A stretch of DNA of 64,000 bases from [Phialemoniopsis] sp. UDSM-2020 (taxonomy: Eukaryota > Ascomycota > Sordariomycetes > Thyridiales > Thyridiaceae). The number at the start of each line of letters is the position of its first letter. The stretch's first letter is position 1. The notes beneath the pieces were generated by a model that made no database searches, was not told the DNA's origin, and saw nothing but the letters and a program-made list of their open reading frames with translations. The stretch is from assembly GCA_018873225.1 (NCBI GenBank), contig JAEILZ010000002.1, forward strand, positions 2,976,001-3,040,000. Reading direction: 5' to 3'. Shown here piece by piece: positions 23,356 to 34,329 of the stretch. The position numbers and the translations under genes are program-made.

Positions 23356-24102
23356 CTAATGTCCGTAGTCGTAGGAAAAGTTGACGAATTTGGCAGCCAA
23401 TGGACAAACCAGAGCCACCACCGACAACAGCTCCATGATCTCAGGAAGCGGAACCGCCTGTTGCATGAGGTCGTACATGTAGCTGCCAACGTACTCCTCA
23501 AGGGCCGCGCGAATAGTCTTGTCCACCTCCATAAGGAACCATCGGGTATCGTCGTGGCCGATGCGCCGGATGCGACCCTCGGTTGCTTCGGTGGCGCTGC
23601 CGATGAGGTCGAAATCGAGCAGGAAGTTCTTCATGTCCTCCCACACAGGCTGCGAGTAGTGGAGCTGGATCTTGCGAATGTGGCGGAACTCGGGCAGGAA
23701 GCCTATGGGGAAGAAGGCCTCCATGTTCTCGGCCACGTCAAGCTCTTCGGCCACGTAGAGCTCTTCGTCGAAGCGGTGGATGATTGCGAGGTGAAACTCG
23801 TTCTCGCCGTAATGAATAGGCATGGTTTCGGTACGAAACTGGCGGTTGACGCGCGCGAGGGCCGGGGGTGCCAGCGTCTCCAGGGCGTTGAACGCGCACA
23901 TGAAAGGCATAGGCTCTCGATCCTTGATGAGTGCGAACCGGTAGACGCGGTCGCGGATCTTGGCTGGCAGGCGGAGAATGGGAAATGGCTTCTTGATTGC
24001 GCGCTTCTGGTCAGTCGCGCTGGCGCGTGGCTAAGGTATAAAGAAGTGAGGAATGCGTACCTGCTCCATCTCACCGGATTCAGTGCTACCGTGGTCCGCC
24101 AT
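23356..24102 (-). CDS. 2EXR/F-box-like fungal protein
   Basis: Two exons on the minus strand: 24102-24061 (MADHGSTESGEMEQ, GTACGC donor) and 24006-23356, separated by a 54-nt intron with a CTGAC branch, giving 230 residues. The second exon starts KRAIKKPFPILRLPAKIRDRVYRFAL, the F-box/2EXR-like opening. PPALARVNRQFRTETMPIHYGENEF follows, which corresponds to the 'LLRVNRQ.R.EA.PIFY..N.F' block found in very many fungal proteins of this group. The C-terminal half is acidic and contains a WFLMEVDKTIRAALEEYVGS helix. The family is fungus-expanded and of unknown role, and some members may be substrate adaptors of SCF ubiquitin ligases. No membrane or secretion signal. Confidence 0.8.
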
Positions 24103-24636
24103 GACTGCGATGCGAATGATTTGAGGTGGTACGGTCCAATTCTGTGTGATGGAGGGAGAGATCAACGGGCTGTTGCGCGTTTTTTGTTTTTGACTTTTGA
24201 CTCTCGTTGAGGGGCCCAGTGACGCGCTGGTGAGGTGATCGATCAAGTTCGGATGAAAGAGAGGTCTGAGCTTGGATGTACCTAGCCTCCAAATGGCCCG
24301 ACTGCATGATCCTTCTGCGAAACTTGGGATCTAAGGATTTGTCGTTTTCGCTTCAGATAAAATGCGTACAGGTCCAAGGGCATAGCCCCTCCTGGTAGAC
24401 TTGGAAAATCTGGATCACAACACATTGCAACACTGACTAACCAGAGTCCATATGTCTGGTTGTACCATAATCAGTACAACCGCGCATTTGGAAGATAAGG
24501 ACAAAGTTTGGTATGGTTATGCCACTGTCCCACCTCGAACAAGTGTGTTTCTGAGATTGTAACCTCTGTTATTTGTTTCCCCAACATCAATCTTCGGACC
24601 TGCATTCGAAACAAGTTCTCACGTACGATTCCAAAC
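24103..24636. other. Divergent intergenic region
   Basis: About 530 bp separate the starts of the 2EXR-like gene (minus) and the small secreted protein gene (plus). It presumably holds both promoters. No specific element was identified. Confidence 0.4.
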
Positions 24637-25017
24637 ATGCACTTCGCAGTGCTTCCAGCAGTCATTCTGCTACTATCTACCGGATTCGCATCGAACAGCG
24701 TCATCGCCTCTGACCCGCCGGGTAGTACCAATCCCCACACTCCCGTCCGTGCCTACGTTGGCGGGCCTCATGGACACCCGCATCAAGATGCGTATGGGCT
24801 ATGGGATAAGTTTGCTGCCGCCAAGAACAACTCTCACCCACCAGCGCCCGCATGGATGAAGAATACGACATACGGATCGGCCAGCCAGGAAGACGATTGC
24901 AGCTCGACATCTTTCGCTGGAGCTGTTCTCGAGTATCTCAAAGCAGGCTTTACCAAAGCCGGCAAGCTGGCGAAATGGTGCAAGACCTCTGATGAAGTGC
25001 CGGGACGAGGTTTTTAA
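24637..25017 (+). CDS. Small secreted protein, 126 aa, effector-like
   Basis: A single-exon gene of 126 residues. The N-terminus MHFAVLPAVILLLSTGFAS is a clear signal peptide, with likely cleavage near residues 19-25. The mature part is about 100 residues, rich in Pro, His, Gly and Ala. It has two cysteines, in the DDCSSTS and KWCKTS segments, that could form one disulfide, and two N-glycosylation sequons (NNS, KNTTY). No enzyme domain is recognised. Small size, secretion and lack of a known family resemble effector candidates of plant-associated fungi, but nothing here shows a host target. An in-frame upstream extension (from 24508) lacks an ATG. Confidence 0.65.
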   Translation: MHFAVLPAVILLLSTGFASNSVIASDPPGSTNPHTPVRAYVGGPHGHPHQDAYGLWDKFAAAKNNSHPPAPAWMKNTTYGSASQEDDCSSTSFAGAVLEYLKAGFTKAGKLAKWCKTSDEVPGRGF

Positions 25018-25231
25018 TAACGATCTACAATGCTTGGAGCGTGGAGTTGCTTCTAGGTGAAGCTGGATTTGCATGAGCAAGTCTTCACATGTTTAACGTG
25101 GTGTTGTAGACAGTTGTTCATTCATTCGTGTCGGAAAGGTACTCGCTATGGCAAATTCGAATAGAGAAACTGAGTTGAGATTTGATTGCACATGTCCCCT
25201 CATTGATCTTTTTTGTCTTTTGATCAGATGT

Positions 25232-26014
25232 TCAGCCACAGCAGACAGTTGCCTCTTTCGAGGCACTGGTCGATCCGGTGCTATACGTTCCGTATATTAG
25301 CATGTTGATGGAGTAGAAATACACGGCTAGTGTGTTTTGACTTACCTCAAGCCAATGGTTTCCCACTGGAAGACGAAGGAACCCAAGTACGCGCCAATGA
25401 AGATGCAGATGATGAAGTAGCCGTTGTAGTACATGGCAAGACTTTACGACGGCAACGTCAGTACTTGTACAGGGAAGACGCACTTGATCAGACTTACAGC
25501 ATGACAAAGTAGGCCACAGCAAACTGGCACATGTGAAGCAGAGCTCTGATAGCCTGCTCAAAGATGGTGGGACGGAACCCCGCGTAACAAGAAACCGCTG
25601 TCGCGCTCGTAGTAGCGCCGCTCTTGGGAGACTGCTCGGGGTCTTGGGGGGCCGCGGCGGCGATGGCGGCGGCGGCCGCAGTGTGCTTGCGGATGAGGTA
25701 TCGGTCGAACTCTTTAACAGAACGTCGCAGGGCCTCAAGAGTCATGACCAGAAGGATGACACCGATACACGAGCCAGCAAACATGCCACGGGAGGTGATG
25801 CGCCACGAGGAGGAGATGAAACAGCTGTCGACGGTCTCCCAGTTCCACAACATCTGAACAACGGTTAGCTAACCATAGCATGCACGGGCGTGGCTTCGTA
25901 TGCACATACAGAGATTTTGCAGCCTCCCATGGCCATGTCCATGTCCATGTCGCCGCCGCTAGTGCTGTTCATCCCGCTGTGATCCATGGTGCTGTTCATG
26001 CTACTGTGGTCCAT
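25232..26014 (-). CDS. Ctr-family copper transporter
   Basis: Exons on the minus strand are 26014-25910, 25853-25498, 25441-25346 and 25280-25232, giving 201 residues. It imports Cu(I) as a trimer at the plasma or vacuolar membrane. The N-terminus is methionine-rich (MDHSSM, MDHSGM, MDMDMAM), the typical copper-collecting region. TM1 lies around SRGMFAGSCIGVILLVMTLEALRR. After a poly-Ala cytosolic loop, TM2 (RALLHMCQFAVAYFVMLLAM) and TM3 (YFIICIFIGAYLGSFVF) follow, the latter with the GxxxG helix-packing motif. The tail ends TVCCG, a Cys-Cys copper-handing motif. The last intron is followed by only 15 codons. A TTTGCGCA element lies about 300 bp upstream. Confidence 0.92.
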
Positions 26015-26920
26015 CTTGAGCGAGAATTTGATGATATTGTGCTTGCAGTCAACGAAGGGAAGTCCCGTATTGTGTGCAAGTTTGGTCAAAGGTCCTACGA
26101 AAAGTTTCAACCGCAGAGAATGGTCTGCTATTTGTATTCCACAGCTATCAGAACCAAGGGTGACAGGCCTGGTGACAGGAAACCGTTCACCACCACTCAA
26201 AAGGGCCGTCGCTTGCCAACTCGCTCCACTATCCTGCTCGTGTGGGACATCAAGGCAAGCACAAGGGTCTTGTCATGGGCTTAGCTCGTACTTTTTCACG
26301 TCCTAAACTCTGTTTGCGCATTTTTGAGCAAGTTTCGGTGGGCCCACCAAGCCTTGTTCTCTGGCGTGCAGGCCCATCAGCGTGCAAGCCACCACCTCAG
26401 GTCGCCTTACTAAACTTGCTCATTGGATGCTGTGATAGATGTTTGAGGATAATCGCGAATGGGCATTGTTCTTCGGACTACGAGAGAGCGAGACAGTGAT
26501 CCCAGTCTTCTACGTATAAGATGCGCGATGTCTTTGGCTCGGGATTTGACCCTGATATGCCCCACGCGAGCTGATCCCGAGATGCTGGTCAGGCTAACAT
26601 TGACATGGGTGATCGTTGCGAGCACCATCTTTCCGAGATAGGTAGGCTTGGTAAAGGAGTCAGCAATCAGTAACACGTCGTGCCCAGACCTCAGCCTCAA
26701 ATGTTATCAGGACTGGCGATACACAGATCCCATCCACAAAGAGCAATCTGCAACGCCATTTTGAATAATATCAATATGCCAGGTACTTAGGAGAGTCCCT
26801 TAACTTGAACCCAAGACCTTCTGTCATGCTCTAACACCTTATGGAACCTTCATAAACAAGGTCTTGTTTGACTACTGGATAGCACAATAGATACATGGCA
26901 CAACGGCGACTTTCCGTCCC
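26015..26920. other. Intergenic between copper transporter and photolyase
   Basis: About 900 bp. It should hold the copper transporter promoter and the photolyase 3' UTR. No gene is supported. One TTTGCGCA element is listed separately. Confidence 0.4.
26313..26320 (+). promoter_or_regulatory. Possible copper-responsive element (TTTGCGCA)
   Basis: TTTGCGCA matches the yeast Mac1 copper-response consensus TTTGC(T/G)CA. It lies about 300 bp upstream of the copper transporter start. A one-mismatch relative (CTTGCTCA) occurs near 26415. Mac1-bound genes usually carry two copies, so this is suggestive only. Confidence 0.35.
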
Positions 26921-28666
26921 TCAGATCTCGGCGTCAGCCATGTCCTGCTTGTACCGTTCTATGCACCGCTGCCTGCTCAATTTAAAGTCGACATGCGGCT
27001 CCGGATATCCCAGCTTCTCAAACTCCTTCTTATCTAGCCGGTTGTAAGGATCAAATACAGCCTTGCCTTCCACATCCTTCAACTCGGGCACCCACTTGCG
27101 AATATAATCACCATGAGGATCACACTTCTCAGCCTGCACCACCGGGTTGAAGACGGTGTAGCTAGGCTCCCAACCCTGGTGGTTGTTGCTCAGGTCCCAG
27201 TCCACGAGCATCTCCGCAAAGAAGCGCTCGCCCTTGCGGTAGTCAATGAGCATATTCGTGCGCAGGTATGACGCCGTGTTCATGCGCAGGCGATTGTGCA
27301 TGTACGCCTCGTGTCGTAGCTGGCGCATGCCCGCATCGACAAACGGCATCCCCGTCGTGCCGTCGCACCACTTCTTCCACCCTTCCTCGTCGTCCTCCCA
27401 CTGCACGTAGTCAAACTTGAGGTTATGCGGCAGGTTCATGGAGTCGTGCGGCGTAATGACGAGCGTCTGCCGGTAGAACTCGCGGAAGACGATCTCGCGG
27501 ACCCAGCTCGAGATTCCCGCGTCGTTGTCAAAGGTGCCCGGCTCGCCGCCGTCGGCCTTGCTGGCGGCAGAGAGGGCCTCGCGCACCGAGAGCACTCCCG
27601 CCGAAAAGTACGGCGACAGGCGGCTCGAGTTGTCGGCCGCCGGCGTGGAGCGGTTGGTTTTGTACGTGTCGACCTTGTTTTTGAGGAAGTCGTCGAGCCG
27701 CTTCTTTGCGGCGGCGTGGCCAGCGGGCCACAGCTTCCGCATGCGTTTGCGGTCTGCTTCCGATTGAAACTGCTTGGACTTGGGCAGGGAAGGTATGCTC
27801 GAGTCGTATAGGTCCTTAAAATAAGTCGTGACACCCTTGTCGTTGGCTTCTGGTAGGCCTTCCGTCTTGAGCAGCTCAGGTTCCTTCGCCACTTTGCCCA
27901 GCCATTGTTTGTAGTACGGCGTGAATACCTTCTGGGGCGTACCGGCACCGCCTTTCATTGTCCCGGGTTCCACTGCCGTCTGATCGTGAAACAGCTGGAA
28001 GGCTACATCCACCTTGTCACTTTCCAAATGCTCAAAGAGGTTGATATCTCGGCGCAGCTCGTCAACCTCGTATTCCAAATTTGCGAAGACGTGACTGACG
28101 TCGTGCTTCTTGATAAAATCACGCATAGTAGGCCCCTTATCGCCACGACTCTCAGCTGTCAAAAGTGCAAGAGGTATGTTTCTCTCTTTAAGCTGGTCCC
28201 GGAGCAGTCGCAGGGTCTCAAGGGTGAAGTCCACTCTGGCCGGCGACGTGCCGTGCCATTCCATGTCTTTTGGCGAAAACAAGAAGCAAGTAATCAAAGG
28301 AGCGCCAGCTTCTTTTGCTTTGCGAGACGCAGCCATGAGACCGCGGTTATCCTCGGCCCTCAAGTCCTTGCTCCGAAACCAGTGAAGAACAGTGCGAGGC
28401 TTCGGATCAGAGTTGTGACTATTCATGTGTTCCAATATAGCCTCATACGGAGCGTGTTGGTCAATCTCCTTGGCCTTCTTGGGGGGAGGGTGTTTGAGCA
28501 TGTCATCAGATGACTGTGTACGCTCATGCTTTGGCGCCATTGCTGCTGAGATCGAGAAACCCTGTTTGCTGTGTCTCGGGAAATTGAATATTGTATTGAA
28601 TTCGGGTTTTGTAGTCACTCGCGTCAAACAGTTCCTCGAGACAAGAAGAGACCGAAATATCAGCAT
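26921..28666 (-). CDS. PHR1: CPD DNA photolyase, class I
   Basis: An intronless gene of 581 residues that repairs UV-induced cyclobutane pyrimidine dimers using light, FAD and an antenna pigment. The N-terminal photolyase domain (VLHWFRSKDLRAEDNRGL, residues 92-109) is followed by the FAD-binding domain: RLSPYFSAGVLSVRE, WVREIVFREFYRQ, GMPFVDAGMRQLRHEAYMHNRLRM and LVDWDLSNNHQGWEPSYTVFNP are class I signatures. The first 42 residues are basic and hydrophobic with Arg, Ser and Phe and look like a mitochondrial presequence. A second ATG at 28540 (MAPKHERT) is followed by a nuclear-type KKAK stretch. Two starts would give mitochondrial and nuclear forms, as known for yeast Phr1. Confidence 0.95.
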   Translation of the reverse strand: MLIFRSLLVSRNCLTRVTTKPEFNTIFNFPRHSKQGFSISAAMAPKHERTQSSDDMLKHPPPKKAKEIDQHAPYEAILEHMNSHNSDPKPRTVLHWFRSKDLRAEDNRGLMAASRKAKEAGAPLITCFLFSPKDMEWHGTSPARVDFTLETLRLLRDQLKERNIPLALLTAESRGDKGPTMRDFIKKHDVSHVFANLEYEVDELRRDINLFEHLESDKVDVAFQLFHDQTAVEPGTMKGGAGTPQKVFTPYYKQWLGKVAKEPELLKTEGLPEANDKGVTTYFKDLYDSSIPSLPKSKQFQSEADRKRMRKLWPAGHAAAKKRLDDFLKNKVDTYKTNRSTPAADNSSRLSPYFSAGVLSVREALSAASKADGGEPGTFDNDAGISSWVREIVFREFYRQTLVITPHDSMNLPHNLKFDYVQWEDDEEGWKKWCDGTTGMPFVDAGMRQLRHEAYMHNRLRMNTASYLRTNMLIDYRKGERFFAEMLVDWDLSNNHQGWEPSYTVFNPVVQAEKCDPHGDYIRKWVPELKDVEGKAVFDPYNRLDKKEFEKLGYPEPHVDFKLSRQRCIERYKQDMADAEI

Positions 28667-29306
28667 TGCTATTGTGACTGATCTCAGAAATACTCGCTAT
28701 TTGAATAGTCATCTTAACAAGGCCGACAGAGTTTAATCACACAGAGTATGAATATGAATAGCATCTATGACGTCCTTGTATCGTTTGCTCGATCGGGCAA
28801 CACTAGTCCCTGAGACTAAATGATCTGGTGGCGCTAGATCCGATCTTGGGGGTTTAAGAAGACACTAGCGTACAACCAAAGATCGTGTCCCTCAGACCTC
28901 GCAAACCTTAGATATTTGCCATATAGACGGCGTTTAGCGTATAATTTTGTGGCAGTGTCAAACATTGTGTGAAACGTCGATTATTGATAGTTTCGTCAAG
29001 AGGGTTGGCTCTATCCGCATCGTGATAATACTAACGAGTTGCAGAGCCAGTTGACTCCACGTTATGTTGCCGACTTACCCGACATCTGCTTTGGGTTTGG
29101 TGGGTGAGCCAAAGCGCACATCCACCTTGCCAAAATGAACCTCGCTTGCTCAATTTTATGTCTTTTTGAATTCTCCCCCCTTTTCAAGGGCTGTCCCAGT
29201 TGTCTTAGGAAGTTCTTCAGAGCACTTAAACCGATGAAACGACTGGATTGTCACTGAAAAGCCCAAGTCCCTCTGCCTGTTATTAGACAGGTTAAGTGTG
29301 ACAATC
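28667..29306. other. Divergent promoter, photolyase and 511-residue gene
   Basis: About 640 bp between two divergent starts. It is rich in GATC words, listed separately as possible light-response elements. No gene is seen. Confidence 0.45.
28790..28845. promoter_or_regulatory. Possible light-response elements (GATC pairs)
   Basis: CGATCG at 28790-28795 and the tandem GATCCGATC at 28837-28845 lie 125-180 bp upstream of the photolyase start. White-collar-type photoreceptor complexes bind paired GATC/CGATC motifs in fungal light-induced promoters, and photolyase genes are classical targets. The assignment is by motif and context only. Confidence 0.4.
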
Positions 29307-30896
29307 ATGCTGCACATCGATCACGGCTGGTACAAACGGAGTAGAGATGAACAAGATCTCATGATCAAGGCTTGTGAGCAGAACGATGCACTCACCAACG
29401 AGGAAAGGCAGGCTATTCTACGGATCCAAGGAGTCCGGCCTTGCGTCCTAAAGGCCATGACCACCCCAGATCAGATCACTGCGGACGAGAGAATGGAGAT
29501 TCTAGATTGGCCCACGGCAGAGCAGCGTGAAGCCAACGTCGCTGAAGTCACCGGTGATCCCAATATGACGTTCGCGACGTTCGTGTCTCGGGCAGCCGAG
29601 GACCTGGCATGGTTAGATCTCAAGAAGCTGCAGCTAATCAGGAATGGATATCACACCGGCCCGGAACGTCAAATAGAAATCGGAGAACAAAAGGCTATGA
29701 AGGTTGTCATGACCAAAGTCGAGCGCGATGCTCTAAAAAACGCCACCGGGGCCTTGCACGGCGCTGCAGTCCGCGCCCGAAAGCAGCTTCTGGATGAGAA
29801 CAAGCTGCCCGATGAGGAGGCCCGTCGTGAGCGAACACTATTTCAACAAGGAAAACGTATCTTTGAGAAAGACCAGAGAAGAATCGACGGGTCGCGGCAC
29901 CAGCTAACCGTTAGAAAATATTGGCCTTATCGTAATGACCTGGACTCTTATGCCGATTACTACAGACGTCTTATGATCAGATTGTGCGGAGATTTCGCAC
30001 AGCGTCAGCGGCCGTACGGCCTGGCCATTTTTCATACGGCCGAGCTCCGTGACTCGTTCGAGGCTTCGGTTGACGACTTCAATCAGTTCAGCTGCAGCAT
30101 AACGCTCCCGGACGGTTTCTTCACACGGCTTGTGCGACAGACGCTAGGGGACGACTGGCGAAGCTGCCCTCACTGGTCGACCACCGCTCGCGACGAAAGG
30201 AATCGTGCCATTCTTCGAGATTTCCCCATGACGTTCAAGTTCTTCTGGGACGAATGGCTGCGTTATCAGCTCGGGAAAAGTAGCCCACAGGACAAGGAGC
30301 CAAACCCAATGAGAGACTTCTTCAGAAGCAGTACGGTGCCAGAGTTCCGACTCCTAGCGGATTTGGACGATATAGAAGAGCAAGTAGAAAGGCCGATGCT
30401 AGGACGCGTGCTGCGGCGCCCCCTTCTCCCGGAACGAATCCTCGGTGACCTTATCAAATACCAAAACGTCGCGTTCGAAGCATCACAGTCACATCCGGAA
30501 GCATTCCGTCGGCAGTTTGGTCATATGCGCGATAGCTTCCAACTTGATCCGGGCATGAGCGAGCGTTATTTCGTGGTCTGCACGACCGATGGCTTCCCAC
30601 CCATTTCGAAGGCGTTCGATCCAGCTCAAGAATGTGCACTTTGGGTATATGATGCGGACTGGCACCCTCCAAGCGACGAACCGGGAGATGGCTATCAAGG
30701 GATGATCAAGGTAATCAAAGTTACTACCCGTTGTATACAATGAAGCTAACACTTGTGTCAATAGACTACCCTCCACATAAGCTTGTATACGAGATTATAT
30801 CAGAAGCTCGAGGACAAAAATTTCAAATTGAAGGAAGCATGGCTAGAGATGCAGCAACGAGGGACAGATGAAGTATTTCGAGATGTGTACTATTAG
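29307..30896 (+). CDS. Hypothetical fungal protein, 511 aa
   Basis: Two exons, 29307-30710 and 30765-30896, joined by a 54-nt intron (GTAATC donor, CTAAC branch), give 511 residues. The composition is ordinary and charged, with many Arg, Asp, Glu and Trp. The N-terminal 180 residues are helical (NEERQAILRIQGVRP, ADERMEILDWPTAEQ), and a middle basic block (RRERTLFQQGKRIFEKDQRR) precedes a folded-looking C-terminal half. RYFVVCTTDGFPPISKAF and ALWVYDADW look like a beta core. No signal peptide or membrane segment. I recognise no family, although it reads as a real, intact cytosolic or nuclear protein, and the short second exon (43 codons) ends naturally with DVYY. Confidence 0.75.
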
Positions 30897-32151
30897 AGGC
30901 AATGATCCATCAAGGAATGAAGTGACAAGGCATCCTTAGTGGTCAGTTCATACTCCCATACTTACTCAAAGTACGGTTCTTTGAGGGCTTGGACCTAATG
31001 ATGATTGGTCTTTTCTTGGCTACCCGAGCATAATCAGTCTTCCTGACGTCTCATGATAGTGAGCATGCTTGTTCAGCAGCATCAGAAGTAAGTTGCCCGG
31101 GATTTGCTCGCGTGTTATGCGGCCCGGGGATCCTCGACACGCCAACAAAAGACCGGCCTAGCATAAGAATATCCCGCCAACCGGATGATAAGATGGGACG
31201 TGGACATGATGAAATGAGCCCAAGCGGCAGCGCCATAGAAGCACGTTGCGTATAAGACGCCTGATGCATGTCTGGGCTGATCAAGTGCGAAGCCCAAACA
31301 AGAATCCGAGATGCACTCGATGACCTCTCCCGTTTATCATTGGGCCAACCTGCATCTCGCCATCTGAGCAGTATGGACAGTCCAATCAGATATGCATATA
31401 GGGCAGATTGCATGCATCATTAGATCTGTGCAAGTAAGCAGGACACATGACTTTCTCGGCCGCTAATGCGGGATTGCCCCTCACCACGGACGGTCGGCTG
31501 AGCCCAGTCTTCCCGGCCGCCGCGTTCTCGGGCCATCTTTATTTTAAGCGAAGTAATTCAGCCTGCAGGCCGTGTCCTTCTGCCGATGCGGTCAGCTTTG
31601 ATCTGACGTACTAGACTTCCTAGGAAATCACGCCTCGTCGTGAAGACTGAGGCGGAAAACACTGGGCGTTGGGCTCTGAATGATCGTCAAGGATATCGTT
31701 TAACAGCACAATCGAAGCGAGTATCCAAAGGATCATGACATGCAAATCCGTTGTGTGGAGCAATGAGGATTTCTCGATACCCAGGAAAGTGTTGCCACGA
31801 ACCAGGGTAGAGCCATCCCTTTCGGGTAAAGTAAACGTCGTATTGCATGCGGCGTGCTTGGAGCTCTTCCTTCTCGAACGCAGAAGCCACTCGAGCCTAG
31901 TGATGTACGTGCCTCATACGCTTGGACGTGTCCCGCATTCAGGCCGAGCGGAGATGCCTTGCCCATATTGGTTATATTCCACGCTGAAGAGCAATACGTC
32001 GATACGTATCGGGCAATCCAGGTACTTGTACGTAAAGTGCCATGGGATGAATCCTGCGCACTCCGAAGAGGTATAAGCAGGGATGGTCGCCCCTTTAGCT
32101 ATTGAACGAGTCTTGACACTACACGCACTTCTCGGGATCTCGTGAGTACCA
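30897..32151. other. Intergenic, promoter of the GMC oxidoreductase
   Basis: About 1.25 kb. TATAAG at 32072-32077 lies 80 bp before the GMC start codon and could serve as TATA element. A 120-codon minus-strand open frame (31051-31413) has no coding character and was not called. Confidence 0.45.
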
Positions 32152-34329
32152 ATGATGGCTTTATCACTCAGGAGTCTGTTCGCTTTGGCCCCTTCTCTGG
32201 CCGTGTTCCTTCTGCCAGGTGTGATAGCCTTTCCGAGGCCGCTACATCCCAAGCGCAGTGCGGCCGAGATCGAGAAAGAGTATGATTATGTCATTGCAGG
32301 TGGCGGTGTGAGTGGTCTGGTCGTGGCAACGAGACTGACCGAGGACCCCAATGGTATGTGCTGCAGGCAACAAATCGAGAGACATGGGCTATCCCACTAC
32401 CTGATTGGTAGCGCTTCTCGGAGCAGATGCTGACCCATTTGCAGTCAACGTCCTTGTAGTGGAATATGGCGACTTTGACGACAATATCGATCGCTATATG
32501 CCGTACGGCAGCACCATGGACATCAGACCCGAGGATCTATTTGTCTGGCAGTCTATTCCTCAGCCGGGCACCTCGAATCGAGTGCAACGTGCCATCACCG
32601 GATCGGTGGTTGGGGGTGGCAGCATAGTCAATGGCATCACCTGGGACCGCGGAGCTGCTGCGGACTACGATGCGTGGGAGGAGCTTGGTAGTCCTGGATG
32701 GGGCTGGGAGGGCCTTTTCCCATACTTCAAGAAGGTATGAAAGTCCACATCGTCACTGCCGCGGACATCTTCGACTAAGAGGCGTGTTTTGTAGTCTAGC
32801 CAGTTCGACCCTCCTCCGCCGGAGTATGTGCAGAAGTACAACTATACCTGGAAGGCCGACGACTTCGGTCAGGGGCCTATTCATGTCTCGTTTCCCACCT
32901 GGGAGTGGCCCGGACCATGTAAGTGCCTAACCTGGTTCTCACTCGACACAGCCAAATCCTGACTTTCTCATACTAGACATCGAATGGGCTGCTTGGGAGC
33001 ATGACATGGGCATTCAAGCTCGGACAGACGGTGGTGCCGATGGCAACAACGCAGGACTGGCCTGGTCTCCAAATAACATTGACCAGAAGAACGGCACCCG
33101 TTCCAACGCCCGTACGCACTACTACGGGCCGGCCAGCAGTCGCCCGAACCTGCATCTACTTACCAAGCACTATGTCACGACCGTCCATTTCGACGGTAAG
33201 AAAGCCGCAGGTGCCAGTATTGTGAGTCGGGCAGACACCTCTGCAGCGCCGGTGGCAGTCAAAACCAAGAACGAGGTAATTCTGGCGGCCGGGGCTATCA
33301 GCACAGCCAAGATCCTCCAGCAAAGCGGCATTGGTCGACGCGGATTACTCGAGTCTTTGAACATCACATGCGTGGAAGACCTCCCCGGTGTCGGCATGAA
33401 CTTCCAAGACCATCCCAACTTCTTCCCATTCTTTCAGTGTAAGTGATTGCATCGCCGCGGATAAGAATAACAAGAGGGCTGACATCAGACCCGCAATAGA
33501 TACAAAGGACTTTGACCTACGTCCCTCTATCATGACCGAGAACAAGACCTTCTACGACGCCGCCATGGCCGAGTGGCTGGCTAACAAGACGGGACCTCTC
33601 ACAACGGCACGAGGCACTAGCACAGTCATGTTTCTGCCGCTTCAGGACGTCACGTCGGAGTACAAGGACATCGCCACGGCAGTCAGCGCCCAAGACGCCA
33701 CAGACTTCCTCCCAGCAGAGTATGCCGACAGCCCAGAGCTGGTGGCAGGCTACCTCGCCCAGCGCGCCATCCTGCAGAAGCTCTTCCTCCGCGACGACAC
33801 GTCCTCGTTCGAGTTCACCTTTTCCGGCGCCGGCGCCTTCGCCATGGCTATAGAAAAGCCACTGTCCCGTGGCACAGTGCAGATCACCAGCGGGACCGAC
33901 ACCAATCCGGTCACCGGCGCACCGCGCATCGACTTTGGTGTCGGCCAGAACCCCCTGGACGTGCGCATCGGTGCGCTCGCGCTGCAGCTGCTTCGCCGCT
34001 GGGCCGCAACACCGACCATGGTGGACACGTTCGCGCCGGTCGAGCTCGTCCCGGGCGCCAACGTGACGACGCTGGCGCAGATCGAGCAGGCGCTGCGCGA
34101 CGAGCTGCTGTCGGCGAGCTTCGCGCACCCGTCGGGCACGGCGGCCATGATGCCTCGCTCGCTCGGCGGTGTGCTGGACCCGGAGCTCAAGGTATACGGG
34201 ATCGAAGGGTTGCGGGTCGTGGACGCGAGCATGATGCCGCTGATCCCCGGGGCGCATCTGCAGGCGACTGTGTATGCTGTGGCGGAGAAGGCGGCGGATT
34301 TGATCAAAGCAGCTGCCAACGGTCAATAG
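32152..34329 (+). CDS. Secreted GMC oxidoreductase (AA3-like)
   Basis: Five exons, 32152-32353, 32445-32734, 32795-32918, 32977-33438 and 33500-34329, give 635 residues. Residues 1-26 are a signal peptide (MMALSLRSLFALAPSLAVFL...). The FAD-binding turn DYVIAGGGVSGLVVATRL lies at about residues 44-61, and the GMC signatures GSVVGGGSIVNG and AAGAISTAKILQQSGIG follow. The C-terminal catalytic pair is visible as His569 (SFAHPSGTAAM) and His612 (GAHLQATVYA), 43 residues apart as in glucose oxidase, with VYGIEGLRVVDAS between them. It oxidises an alcohol or sugar with FAD outside the cell, giving H2O2 or reducing a partner. Aryl-alcohol oxidase, glucose dehydrogenase and choline-dehydrogenase-like activities cannot be separated by eye. 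Confidence 0.92.

Noticed and set aside
31051..31413. 120-codon minus-strand frame before the GMC gene
   Set aside because: No domain or splice support; typical chance frame in intergenic DNA.
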